Part shown: one piece after another, positions 36,458 through 44,576 of the stretch
How positions within the stretch are numbered: the first letter of the stretch is position 1
How the letters are laid out: every line of letters begins with the position of its first letter
NCBI RefSeq assembly: GCF_028692895.1
Contig: NZ_JAQUWN010000022.1
Coordinates: 1 to 56,200, forward strand
Direction: 5' to 3'
DNA length: 56,200 bases
DNA from: Pseudodesulfovibrio sp.
GTDB taxonomy: Bacteria > Desulfobacterota > Desulfovibrionia > Desulfovibrionales > Desulfovibrionaceae
The notes under the pieces: model-generated
What the model was told of the DNA's origin: nothing
Databases searched by the model: none
Seen by the model: only the letters and a program-made list of their open reading frames with translations
Translations under genes and position numbers: made by a program

Positions 36458-37006
36458 CTACTTGAAGGAGCGGGCGAAAAGGGCCTCCACGGCCTTCTTG
36501 CCGTTCTCTTCCAGGAAGCGGGTGCCGGTTCCGGTGAAATGCGCGCTGGTGATGACCGGGTTCTGAGCGGCCTTCCACTCGCCGTGCTGCCAGGTAAACC
36601 AGCAGTCCTGATTCTGGTCGAAGACGTAGAGGCCCTTGTTGCAGATCTTGGCGAACTCGGCGCCCCAGCCGGTGCCGCCCTTGACCGTGCCGTCCTCCTG
36701 GATGGAGCCGACCACGAAAATCTGGTCGCCGGACTCCACCTGATACATGATGGTCTGGAGGACCTTGCGCATCTTCTCCGCGTTGGTGAACTTGCGGTTG
36801 AGCAGCTTGGAGACGTAGGTCAGGCTCACGTCCTTGCGGGTCAGCTCCTCGTCGGTGAGCACACGCACGCCGCGCGTCCGCTCGATCTTGTGCCCTTCGA
36901 AGGTGTAATTGACCTCGGCAAGACCATGATACTCGGCCAGTTTGCCGAACTGGTTCTCCGCGCCCTGGGCGCCGCCGCTGTACAGGGTGAAAGTGCTGTT
37001 GGACAT
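36458..37006 (-). CDS. SLOG-like nucleotide-binding protein (YpsA-related)
   Basis: A 182-residue Rossmann-like protein. The start FTLYSGGAQGAENQFGKLAE has the GGxxGA(D/E) pattern of SLOG/YpsA folds. GGTGWGAEFAKICNKGLYVF and HFTGTGTRFLEENGKKAV complete a nucleotide-site pattern. SLOG proteins bind nucleotides or nucleotide-derived signals; some sit in defence or stress systems. There is no catalytic motif for a lysine decarboxylase-like (LOG) enzyme. AAGGAG lies upstream of the ATG at 37006; the longer frame starting at 37021 adds five residues through the ribosome site. It has no operon partner, so the role is open. Confidence 0.6.
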   Translation of the reverse strand: MSNSTFTLYSGGAQGAENQFGKLAEYHGLAEVNYTFEGHKIERTRGVRVLTDEELTRKDVSLTYVSKLLNRKFTNAEKMRKVLQTIMYQVESGDQIFVVGSIQEDGTVKGGTGWGAEFAKICNKGLYVFDQNQDCWFTWQHGEWKAAQNPVITSAHFTGTGTRFLEENGKKAVEALFARSFK

Positions 37007-37157
37007 GGTATCTCCTTGCAATTGATTTCAAAAAATTCGCTGGCGCGGCCGTGTTCCCGTTTCAGGCAATATGCACCGCAAGCCCGACGGGAGCAAGGCA
37101 TTTGCAATAATATCCGTCAAAAGGCCAGCATTTTTTCATTATAAACCCGTAAGACTA

Positions 37158-38726
37158 TCACGCCAAGACGTTTATTTTCGCCAGCAGGTCGGCCAGCAGC
37201 ACTCCGTCCAGTGACCGGGCCATGGCCTCGAACTCCTCGGGCGCATACTTCGCCCAGAGCTTGCGCCGGTTGGCCGCCGCGTCGGCCGCATTCGGGCCGT
37301 CCCCGCGGCCACGCCTGCGGGACACTGCCAGGAAGCCCGTGTACACGGCGTATCCCCCGGCCAGGACCATGCGCAGGTCCCGCTCCAGACAGCCGTCGCC
37401 CACGGGCGAAAAGCGCAGGTCGAAACTCCCGCCCGCCAGCAGCCGCCCGGTCCGAAACAGGAGCGCCCCCCCGGACACGGAGGCGCAGGGCCGGACGTAG
37501 TCCGCCTGGCCGAAGTCCCCCACCCCGAGCGCGGGCGCGAGGAGCTCCCGCTCCCGTTCCAGCGGATCGGAGGCCAGGAATCGTTCGCCGCGGCACGGGC
37601 CGCCGGGGCCCGCCGCGTCCATCACCTTGCAGCCCCAGACCCCGGCCTCGGGGTAGCGGGCCGCGGCCGCGCCCAGGCGGGCGAGCCAGTCCGGGGGCAG
37701 GGAGACGTCGTCGCCCACAAAAGCGGTCCAGTGCGACTCCCGTACCTCGGGCAAATGCAGGAGCCAGTTGCGCGCGGCGGGCGCGCCCACGTCCACGGGC
37801 AGCGCTACCCCGGCCGCGCGGGCCGCGCCGAAACGGTCCGCGAACCGGCGGATCACGCCGGACGTGTCGTCCGTGGACCCGCTGTCCAGCACGCGCACCG
37901 CCACGTCGCCCAGGTCGGATTCGAGCAGGGACTCCAGGGTTTCGGCCAGGGCGTCCGCCCGGTTCCGGGTGTGGAGCAGCACGGCCGTGCGCCCTTCCGG
38001 CAGGACGGCCGCCGTGTCCAGCTCCCCGGCCAGGTCGTGGAGGCGGAGCCGGAGCCCGGCGTGCCACGGCCGGAGCGACGCCGCCTCGCGCAGCACGGCC
38101 TGGGCCCGGCCGGACTCCCCGGCGCGATGCAGGGCCGTGGCCAGCCGTTCGGCCAGGGTCGGCAAAGGCAGTTCGGACGCGCACCGCCCGAAGGCGCGCC
38201 GGGCGGCCAGGGGCTCGCCCGAGGCCAGCAGGGCGTTGCCCAGGACGTAGCGGAACAGGGACGCGAGGACGGGCCCGGGCTCGTGGGCCGACAACCGGTC
38301 GACCAGGACGCGCCGGTCGCCGGCCGCCCGGCAGTGCGCCTCCAGGGCGTTCCACCAAAACAAATTTTCCGGCTCGTCATCCAACTGTTTCAGGATCTGG
38401 TCGGCGGCCAGACCGCCCTCCCCGGCTGGCTCGACGCGCCAGCGGGCCAGGACCGCCCGCAAGACCGGCAGCAATGCCGGGGGCGGCGGTGAAATCCGGC
38501 CAAGGCTCTGGGCCAGGATGACCGCGCAGTGGCCATTCAGAGGATTTTCGGCCCAGGCGGCCAGCAGGGCGTCGCCCGCAATGGCCGCGAAGACGTCGTC
38601 CGGCCCGGCGGAATGGGCCAGGGCCCGGGCCGCCAGCCCGTGCAGGTGGTCCCGGCCGGAAAAACCCAGGAGCAGCGGCCGCAGCAGGTCGGGGGGCAAA
38701 GCGGGAAAATCGAAGGGACGGGGCAT
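37158..38726 (-). CDS. family-2 glycosyltransferase, paralogue 2
   Basis: A 522-residue protein with the same plan as its two neighbours: about 220 Ala/Leu-rich helical residues (LFRYVLGNALLASGEPLAAR looks TPR-like), then a GT-A domain. Motifs are VLLHTRNRADALAETLESLL, VDVGAPAARNWLLHLPEV, FVGDDVSLPPDWLARLG and a late FDLRFSPVGDGCLERDLRM. The DDD of the paralogues is GDD here, so one metal-site Asp is changed. The start at 38726 has GGGGGA upstream. It is divergent from paralogue 3, whose ATG is 81 bases away. Confidence 0.9.
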   Translation of the reverse strand: MPRPFDFPALPPDLLRPLLLGFSGRDHLHGLAARALAHSAGPDDVFAAIAGDALLAAWAENPLNGHCAVILAQSLGRISPPPPALLPVLRAVLARWRVEPAGEGGLAADQILKQLDDEPENLFWWNALEAHCRAAGDRRVLVDRLSAHEPGPVLASLFRYVLGNALLASGEPLAARRAFGRCASELPLPTLAERLATALHRAGESGRAQAVLREAASLRPWHAGLRLRLHDLAGELDTAAVLPEGRTAVLLHTRNRADALAETLESLLESDLGDVAVRVLDSGSTDDTSGVIRRFADRFGAARAAGVALPVDVGAPAARNWLLHLPEVRESHWTAFVGDDVSLPPDWLARLGAAAARYPEAGVWGCKVMDAAGPGGPCRGERFLASDPLERERELLAPALGVGDFGQADYVRPCASVSGGALLFRTGRLLAGGSFDLRFSPVGDGCLERDLRMVLAGGYAVYTGFLAVSRRRGRGDGPNAADAAANRRKLWAKYAPEEFEAMARSLDGVLLADLLAKINVLA

Positions 38727-38807
38727 GCTTTCCCCCTATGCGCCGGTTCGGCCAAAGTCAACCCGGCCCACTTCCGGGCCCGCCGCTTTTCTGGTAATCC
38801 GTTGTCC

Positions 38808-40496
38808 ATGAACCGACTAGACTTCCCGGACGCCCTGCCGCCCTGCCGAGGGCTCGCGCCCGTCTTTCTGGACCGCTTTTCCGGCTGGTGCCTGGGCATG
38901 GGCCAGCCCGGCGACCTCGCCACCTTCCTGCGCGGCCTGGCCCAGTTGGCCGAGGAGCAGCCCGCCTGCCGGGCCGTGCTCCCCGGCATGGCCCTGTGGG
39001 GCTTCCAGGCCCATCCTCTTGGCCCGGACATGGCCGCATGGTGCGCCCGTCTTTCCGGGAACCCGGCGTCGGTCAGGGCGACCGGCCTGGCGGCGCGCCT
39101 GCTCCGGGCCACCCCCCTGGCCGACGCGGACGGCGAGGCCATGGACGCCTGGTACGCCCTGGCTCGGCAGGACGACCGGGGGCTGATCCTGCGCTTCCTC
39201 ACCCTGGTCCTGCGCGACCCGGACAAGGGGCTGTCCTGGCTCGGCCACTGCTGGAACGACCTGCTCTTTCTCGACCGGCCCGAGGTCGGCCGCGCCGCCC
39301 TGGACATGGTCGCCTGGGACGCGGCCTCCCTGCCGCTCAAGGACCGGCTGGCCGCCGAATGGGCCTTCCACCGCCTCCCGCCCGAGGAGGCGCTGGACGC
39401 GGTTCTGGCCCTGGACCCCACGGCCTGGGGGCTCTGGCGGACCTATGCAGGCGCGGAGCTGCTCCTGCGCATGGGCAAAAAGGGCGAGGCCAAGGGCGCG
39501 CTGGCGCAGCTCTGGAAAGGGCTGCCCTGGCACGTCAACCTGACGTTGAAGCTGCACGACCTGTTCGCGCCCGTTGTGCTGGCCGGGCCCGACGCCGCGT
39601 CCGACGCCGCCGTGCTGGTCTACTCCTGGAACAAGGCGGACCTGCTGGCCGACACACTGGAGAGCCTGGCGCAGTGCGAACTGGGCGGGGCGCGCATCTT
39701 CGCCCTGGACAACGGGTCCACGGACCGCACGCCCGAGGTCCTGGCCGCCGCCCGCGACCGCTTCGGCCGCGACCGACTGCACGTGGAGACCCTGCCGGTC
39801 AACGTGGGCGCGCCCGCCGCGCGCAACTGGCTGCTTTCCCTGGAGGGCGTCCGCTCCCGCAAGTGGGCGGCCTTCCTGGACGACGACGTGGTCCTGCCCG
39901 AGAACTGGCTGCTCCACCTGCTGGGCGCGGCAGACGGACGCGACGACCTGGGCGCGGTAGGCTGCCGGATCACGGCGGCCGTTCCGCCCTTCGGCCTGCA
40001 ATCCGCCGACTACAACCTCATCCCCAAGCCGCCGCGCCCCACGGAGCCGGGCGGCCTGCCCAACCGCGTCCTGGTCTTCGACAACTGCGCCGGGTCGCCG
40101 GACACCGGAATGTTCGCCTACACCCGGCCCTGCCTGTCCGTGTCCGGCTGCTGCCACATGGTGGCGCTCAGCGCCGTGGACAAGGCCGGGGGGTTCGACC
40201 TGCGCTACACCCCGTCCCAGTTCGACGACCTGGACCGCGACCTGCGCAGCGCGCTGGGCGGCATGCCCGCGCTCTACGCCGGGACCCTGGCCGTGCGCCA
40301 CGTCCAGCACTCCAGCCTGGCCAAGGCCCAGACCGCGCGCCAGATCGGCCACGTCATGGGCAACAAGTACAAGCTGGACACCAAATACTCGGACGAGCAA
40401 CTGGCCACGCTCGTCGCGGCCAACCGCGAGCTGCTCCGACGCGACTACGAAGCGAGGCACGGCTTCCTGGTTGACCGGCTCGGGACGCGCGGGTAA
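38808..40496 (+). CDS. family-2 glycosyltransferase, paralogue 3
   Basis: A 562-residue protein. The helical N-terminal half runs to about residue 265, then the GT-A domain begins. It has LVYSWNKADLLADTLESLAQ, VNVGAPAARNWLLSLEGV, FLDDDVVLPENWLLHLLGAA and the late YTPSQFDDLDRDLRSALGG. It is closest to paralogue 1 in the catalytic motifs. The ATG at 38808 is chosen because the protein opening resembles the paralogues; the frame continues to 38529 through an Arg/Gln shadow of paralogue 2. A short hypothetical gene follows by 11 bases. Confidence 0.9.
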   Translation: MNRLDFPDALPPCRGLAPVFLDRFSGWCLGMGQPGDLATFLRGLAQLAEEQPACRAVLPGMALWGFQAHPLGPDMAAWCARLSGNPASVRATGLAARLLRATPLADADGEAMDAWYALARQDDRGLILRFLTLVLRDPDKGLSWLGHCWNDLLFLDRPEVGRAALDMVAWDAASLPLKDRLAAEWAFHRLPPEEALDAVLALDPTAWGLWRTYAGAELLLRMGKKGEAKGALAQLWKGLPWHVNLTLKLHDLFAPVVLAGPDAASDAAVLVYSWNKADLLADTLESLAQCELGGARIFALDNGSTDRTPEVLAAARDRFGRDRLHVETLPVNVGAPAARNWLLSLEGVRSRKWAAFLDDDVVLPENWLLHLLGAADGRDDLGAVGCRITAAVPPFGLQSADYNLIPKPPRPTEPGGLPNRVLVFDNCAGSPDTGMFAYTRPCLSVSGCCHMVALSAVDKAGGFDLRYTPSQFDDLDRDLRSALGGMPALYAGTLAVRHVQHSSLAKAQTARQIGHVMGNKYKLDTKYSDEQLATLVAANRELLRRDYEARHGFLVDRLGTRG

Positions 40497-40507
40497 GGAA
40501 CCGGTCC

Positions 40508-40831
40508 ATGGAAGACGTACGCGTATACGGCGATTTTCACCGCGTCTCGCCGGAGCTCTTCGAGCAGGTCCGGGACGCCATCCCCTTCGAACAGGTGGCC
40601 TACGACGGCGACGTCCTGCGCCTGGACCACGAGGGCCCGTACCTGATGATCGACGACTTCATCGAACGGATGGCCGCGCTCCTGCCGGAGAACGGCTACG
40701 GCAACGTGGAGTACATCGACAATGTGGAGTGGGAGGTCATCCGCTACACCATCCGGGGCGGCAGGATCGAGACCAAGCGGGTCAAGGTGGACAACGTGTT
40801 GGACGCCCATCAAAGAGAACATGGGCTTTAA
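40508..40831 (+). CDS. hypothetical protein downstream of a glycosyltransferase
   Basis: A 107-residue acidic protein with no signal peptide or helix. It starts MEDVRVYGDFHRVSPELFEQ and contains YLMIDDFIERMAALLPENGYG and VEWEVIRYTIRGGRIETKRV, mixed alpha/beta in look. I recognise no family. AAGGAA precedes the ATG, and it starts 11 bases after the glycosyltransferase stop, so both are probably on one transcript, ended by the terminator at 40870. Confidence 0.75.
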   Translation: MEDVRVYGDFHRVSPELFEQVRDAIPFEQVAYDGDVLRLDHEGPYLMIDDFIERMAALLPENGYGNVEYIDNVEWEVIRYTIRGGRIETKRVKVDNVLDAHQREHGL

Positions 40832-40869
40832 CGTCGCGCCCCGCCGCGTTCCGGAAATCCGGAAACGAA

Positions 40870-40892
40870 AAGGCCGCCCAAAGGGCGGCCTT
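40870..40892. terminator. bidirectional terminator
   Basis: AAGGCCGCCC and GGGCGGCCTT form a perfect 10-bp stem with loop AAA, flanked by A and T runs on either side. It serves both the plus-strand hypothetical gene and the minus-strand cold-shock gene. Confidence 0.88.
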
Positions 40893-40914
40893 TTCCGTTG
40901 GCGGGCCGGATCGG

Positions 40915-41145
40915 CTAAAGACTGGACAGCCGGGGCTTCTCGTCCTTGAGCCGGACCTCCACGGCCTTGGGGCCGATGTCCTCGTCGGTGACGTCGTAGG
41001 TCACTCGCTCGCCCGCCTCCAGGGTCTGGAACCCGTCGCGGACGACCTCGGAATAGTGGACGAAAACGTCCACGCCGTCGTCGCCGGTGATGAAACCGAA
41101 CCCCTTCTGATCGTTGAACCAGCTCACTTCGCCTTCGCGCCGCAC
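40915..41145 (-). CDS. cold-shock domain RNA-binding protein
   Basis: A 76-residue CSD protein with RNP1 (KGFGFITGD) and RNP2 (VDVFVHYSEV) motifs, slightly acidic at the C-terminus. It is likely to bind single-stranded RNA or DNA, as a cold-shock or RNA-chaperone protein. The start is GTG at 41145 with GGAGG seven bases upstream. It follows the 49-residue basic protein on the same strand by 76 bases. Confidence 0.93.
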   Translation of the reverse strand: MRREGEVSWFNDQKGFGFITGDDGVDVFVHYSEVVRDGFQTLEAGERVTYDVTDEDIGPKAVEVRLKDEKPRLSSL

Positions 41146-41221
41146 GGGATACCTCCGGGTCGAATGGAAACCGGGGTCAGGATACCCTCAACCGGCCGTT
41201 CTTGGCAATGCCGGAGCGGGC

Positions 41222-41371
41222 TCAGGCGTCCTCGCGGTCCTGGTCGTCGGATTCCCCTTCCACGGGGACGCCATCCTTCCGGGCCTGCTTGCGACGCTGC
41301 TTCTGTTCTTTTTTCTTCTGCTTTTCCAATTCCTTCTGTCGCTTCTCAAACTTGTAGTTGGGCTTGGCCAA
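41222..41371 (-). CDS. small Lys-rich basic protein, TTG start
   Basis: A 49-residue protein beginning (M)AKPNYKFEKRQKELEKQKK and continuing with Lys/Gln/Arg before an acidic end (GESDDQDREDA). The start is TTG at 41371 with a strong GGGAGGTG ribosome site. The MAKPNY-F-KRQ-E pattern is a widespread conserved small protein of unknown role in proteobacteria. The helical, strongly basic middle suggests RNA or ribosome contact. It lies between the RRM and cold-shock genes on the same strand. Confidence 0.8.
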   Translation of the reverse strand: MAKPNYKFEKRQKELEKQKKKEQKQRRKQARKDGVPVEGESDDQDREDA

Positions 41372-41411
41372 AACACCTCCCGGATTGTGGGTGAACCCGC
41401 CGACGGCGGAG

Positions 41412-41451
41412 AAAAAAAAGACGCCCGTCTCCCGAAAAGAGAGACGGGCGT
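41412..41451 (-). terminator. terminator after the RRM gene
   Basis: ACGCCCGTCTC and GAGACGGGCGT form an 11-bp stem around CCGAAAAGA. A run of eight A on the plus strand (41412-41419) gives the T-run on the minus strand. It separates the RRM gene from the small basic protein. Confidence 0.92.
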
Positions 41452-41485
41452 TCGCTAATGCCTGACTGACTGATCGGGAATCCGC

Positions 41486-41749
41486 TTACCAGCGGGGGCG
41501 CTCGGCGCGGGGACGGGCTTCGTTGACCTTGAGGCTGCGGCCGCCAAAGTCCTTGCCGTCCATGGCCTCGATGGCCTCCAGGGCGCCCTCGCCCTCCATT
41601 TCCACGAAGCCGAAGCCGCGGGGGCGGCCGGTCTCGCGATCCTGGACCAGTTTCACGGAAGTGACCGGACCGTAAGCCTCAAAGGCCTTGCGGACCTCTT
41701 CCTCAGTGGCCGACCAGGGCAGATTGCCGACATAGATGTTCTTGGACAT
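41486..41749 (-). CDS. RRM-type RNA-binding protein
   Basis: An 87-residue protein with a single RRM. RNP2 is NIYVGNLPWS at the start and RNP1 is RGFGFVEME at about residue 46. A short Arg-rich tail (EARPRAERPRW) follows. Such small RRM proteins in bacteria are thought to act as RNA chaperones. The start ATG at 41749 follows AAGGAG. The longer frame to 41833 adds non-conserved residues and lacks a ribosome site. Confidence 0.95.
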   Translation of the reverse strand: MSKNIYVGNLPWSATEEEVRKAFEAYGPVTSVKLVQDRETGRPRGFGFVEMEGEGALEAIEAMDGKDFGGRSLKVNEARPRAERPRW

Positions 41750-41976
41750 TACCAAATGCTCCTTAAAAAATGATAGTATAGCCGACGCCCGTACGTCTTG
41801 CTTAAAAAAGGGAGCAACGCACACGATACGCACGCCGCTCCTCGTTTTGCCTGTTTCCTTTCAACCAGACCTGGCCGCATCCGGCCGCGCCTCCACGGGT
41901 GCCTCTGGTGTCGAGCCACCTCTATTTGCCAGGAGCCGCACAAAGTCAAGAACAATTATATGTTTTTTGTGACCGC

Positions 41977-43533
41977 CTAACCTTCCGTAATCCCGTTCGA
42001 TACGGCGGGAATAGCCCCGCCGCCCGCAGCCGGGGCCGCTCCGCGCCCGTCGCCGGGGCCGCAAAAGAGCTGTCGTCCGCCTTCGAGAATCATGACCCGG
42101 TTGATGGCCGGGAGCCGGTCCTCGACGTTGTGCGTGACCAGGACCAGGGGCGTCCCGGCGGCGGCCAGATCGCCGATCAGTCCGGCCAGGTCCGCGCGCG
42201 ACGCCGGGTCCAGGCCGGAGAACGGCTCGTCGAGCAGGAGCAGGCGCGGCCCGGCGGCCATGGCCCGGGCCAGGAGCACCCGGCGTTGCTGTCCGTAGGA
42301 CATGCGCCGCAACGGCCGGTCCGCCATCCGGCCCAGGCCGACCCTCTCCAGCCATTCGCGCGCGGCGAGCAGCTCCGCGTCCGTGGGTTCGTCGAACATG
42401 CCCACGCTCCCCCGGCGGCCCGAGACGACCGTCTCCAGCGCCGTGACCTCCCAGCCCAGCTCGCGGCCGTAGGAGGCCTGGAGCGCGGGCGAAACCACGC
42501 CGATGAGCGGCCGCGCCGCGTCCATGGTCATGCCGCCCAGCCGCTCCACCGTGCCGGCGCCGTGCTTGTCGTCGGCATAGGGGGCCAGGTCGCTCAGGAC
42601 CAGCCGGAGCAGCGTGGACTTGCCCGCCCCGTTCTCGCCCAGCACCAGCCAGTGCTCGCCGGGCAGGACCTCCCAGTCGATGCGGTCCAGGATGCGGTTG
42701 CCGTCGATGACCACCGAGGCGTTGCGGATGCGCAGCAGGAATTCCAGGGACGCGGCGTCCGGCCCCGGCAGGGCGCGGGCCGCGCCCTCGGGCAGGGCAA
42801 GGGGGCGCGCGGGGGCCGCTTCCCCCAGCCGGGCCAGCCCCTCCTCGCGCGGCAGGTCCGCCGCGACGCGGCCGTCCGCCATGACCACCACCCGGCGGAT
42901 GGCCGGGGGCAGGTCGCCCGCGCGGTGGGCCGCCATGACCAGGGTGGCCAGCCCGGACGCCCGCTCCAGCAGATCGAGGACCTCGGCGCGCGCCCCCTGG
43001 TCCAGGCCATCCAGGTACTCGTCCAAAACCAGCACGTCCGGGCCCGAGGCCAGAGCGCGGGCCACCAGCACCTTGCGAGCCTGGCCCGTGGAGAGCGTGC
43101 CCATGGCCCGGACCGCCAGGTCGCCGATGCCGAGCCTCTCGATGATCCGGTCCGCGCCCGCCGCCTGTTCCGGCGTGGGCTCGCCATAGAGCAGCGGGGA
43201 GTCGCAGAACCCGGCCAGGATCACGGACCGGGCCGGGGCGTGGGGCGCGTTCAGGGTATAAAAGTCCTGCATGTCCGGGGAGACCAGGCCGATGCGCTGC
43301 CGAAGCCCCAGGGGGCTCCGCTGCGGGCCGTCGCCGAAGTCGTAGACGCGGCGGCCGCCCAGGTCCGGGGCCAGGTCGCCGCGCAACAGCCTGAGGAGCG
43401 TGGTCTTGCCCGCCCCGTTTTCGCCGACCAGGGCGGTGTGTCGGCCACGGTCCAAGATGAAGTCGAGCGGCCCGGCCAGACGCAGGCCCGCCCGCGTGAC
43501 CGCGACCCCCTCCAGTTCAATGAGATGGTGCAT
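41977..43533 (-). CDS. tandem ABC ATPase (ModF/PhrA-like)
   Basis: A 518-residue protein with two ABC ATPase domains and no membrane segments. Domain 1: Walker A GENGAGKTTLLRLLRGD at about 36, signature LSTGQARKVLVARAL at about 150, LVLDEYLDGLDQ. Domain 2: Walker A GENGAGKSTLLRLVLSD at about 297, signature MSYGQQRRVLLARAMA at about 415, LLLLDEPFSGLDP. This double arrangement is that of ModF/PhrA and related proteins. Its function is not settled, and no permease is beside it. Domain 1 has LSTGQ instead of LSGGQ. Confidence 0.88.
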   Translation of the reverse strand: MHHLIELEGVAVTRAGLRLAGPLDFILDRGRHTALVGENGAGKTTLLRLLRGDLAPDLGGRRVYDFGDGPQRSPLGLRQRIGLVSPDMQDFYTLNAPHAPARSVILAGFCDSPLLYGEPTPEQAAGADRIIERLGIGDLAVRAMGTLSTGQARKVLVARALASGPDVLVLDEYLDGLDQGARAEVLDLLERASGLATLVMAAHRAGDLPPAIRRVVVMADGRVAADLPREEGLARLGEAAPARPLALPEGAARALPGPDAASLEFLLRIRNASVVIDGNRILDRIDWEVLPGEHWLVLGENGAGKSTLLRLVLSDLAPYADDKHGAGTVERLGGMTMDAARPLIGVVSPALQASYGRELGWEVTALETVVSGRRGSVGMFDEPTDAELLAAREWLERVGLGRMADRPLRRMSYGQQRRVLLARAMAAGPRLLLLDEPFSGLDPASRADLAGLIGDLAAAGTPLVLVTHNVEDRLPAINRVMILEGGRQLFCGPGDGRGAAPAAGGGAIPAVSNGITEG

Positions 43534-43611
43534 GGCGCACTGTCGCCCTTCCGGGGCCGGAAGGCAACCCTTTCCCTTGAGTCCGCGCCGGGTTGTGCCC
43601 TATGCTGGGCC

Positions 43612-44538
43612 ATGCCCGCCACCGTCGCCCTCACCCGCGTCCCCGGCTACGACGCCGCCCGGCTCGACCCGGCCACCGCCCTGGTCCTCGAAACCTCCGG
43701 GGCCACGGTCCCGCCCGGCGCGCGCGTGCTGGTCAAGCCCAACCTCGTCAGCGCGGCCAACGCCCGGTTCTGCACCACGCATCCCGGGGTGGTTCGCGCC
43801 GCCTGCGCCTGGCTCCTGGACCACGGCGCGCGGGTGACCGTGGCCGACTCCCCGGCCTTCGGCCCGGCCGGGCGCGTGGCCAGGGCCTCGGGCCTGGACG
43901 AAGCCCTGCGGCCGCTGGGGCTCCGGGTCCGGACCCTGGCCCGGCCGGTCCCCCTGCCCCTGTCCGACGGGACCGCCGTCGGCGTGTCCCGCGACGCCTT
44001 GGAGGCGGACCTGGTCCTCAACGCGCCCAAGCTCAAGGTCCACGGCCAGATGGCCATGTCCGGCGCAGTCAAGAACCTGTTCGGCTGCGTGGTCGGCTGC
44101 CGCAAGGCCCTGGCCCACTACCGGCTGGGGCACGAACCGGAGCGGTTCCGGGCCATGCTCATGGACGTCTGCCTCGCCCTGCCCCGGACCGCGCACCTGC
44201 TGGACGGCGTCCAGCCCCTGCACCGCGACGGGCCCATCAAGGGCGAGCCCTTCGACCTGGGGCTCCTGGGCGCGTCCCTGAACCCCGTGGCCCTGGACGC
44301 CGCCGCCTACGACATCTTCGGCCTTGGGCCGGACGCCGTGCCCCTCTGGGCCGAGGCCCTGGCGCGCGGCCTGCCGGGCGCGCGCCCCGAGGACGCCGCC
44401 TATCCCCTCCTGACGCCCGCCGAGTTCGACGCCGCAGGGTTCACGCCCTCGCCAGCCAAGGACCTCTCCTTCGCGCCCATGCGGCTGCTCCGGGGAAGGG
44501 TCAAGAGCCTGATCGCCTACGTCCGCCGCGCCGGATAG
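43612..44538 (+). CDS. DUF362 family protein
   Basis: A 308-residue protein of the DUF362 family. It opens VALTRVPGYDAARLDPATAL and has VLVKPNLVSAANARFCTTHP, then ADLVLNAPKLKVHGQMAMSG, all typical. DUF362 proteins are often fused to or placed near ferredoxin-like domains; none is present here. Function unknown. The start at 43612 (MPATVALTRV) is 78 bases from the divergent ABC start. hypF follows 38 bases after the stop. Confidence 0.88.
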   Translation: MPATVALTRVPGYDAARLDPATALVLETSGATVPPGARVLVKPNLVSAANARFCTTHPGVVRAACAWLLDHGARVTVADSPAFGPAGRVARASGLDEALRPLGLRVRTLARPVPLPLSDGTAVGVSRDALEADLVLNAPKLKVHGQMAMSGAVKNLFGCVVGCRKALAHYRLGHEPERFRAMLMDVCLALPRTAHLLDGVQPLHRDGPIKGEPFDLGLLGASLNPVALDAAAYDIFGLGPDAVPLWAEALARGLPGARPEDAAYPLLTPAEFDAAGFTPSPAKDLSFAPMRLLRGRVKSLIAYVRRAG

Positions 44539-44576
44539 CCCTTGCGCTGATCCCGGCCCGGAGGTATGCTCGGCGG

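Noticed and set aside
36119..37144. plus-strand frame through the repeat array and opposite the SLOG-like gene
   Set aside because: It mixes non-coding repeat sequence with the antisense of a well-supported gene and has no ribosome site.
43593..44576. upstream extension of the hypF frame across the DUF362 gene
   Set aside because: The residues before MGLLRHHY are an Arg/Pro shadow of the DUF362 gene, and HypF starts correctly at 44577.
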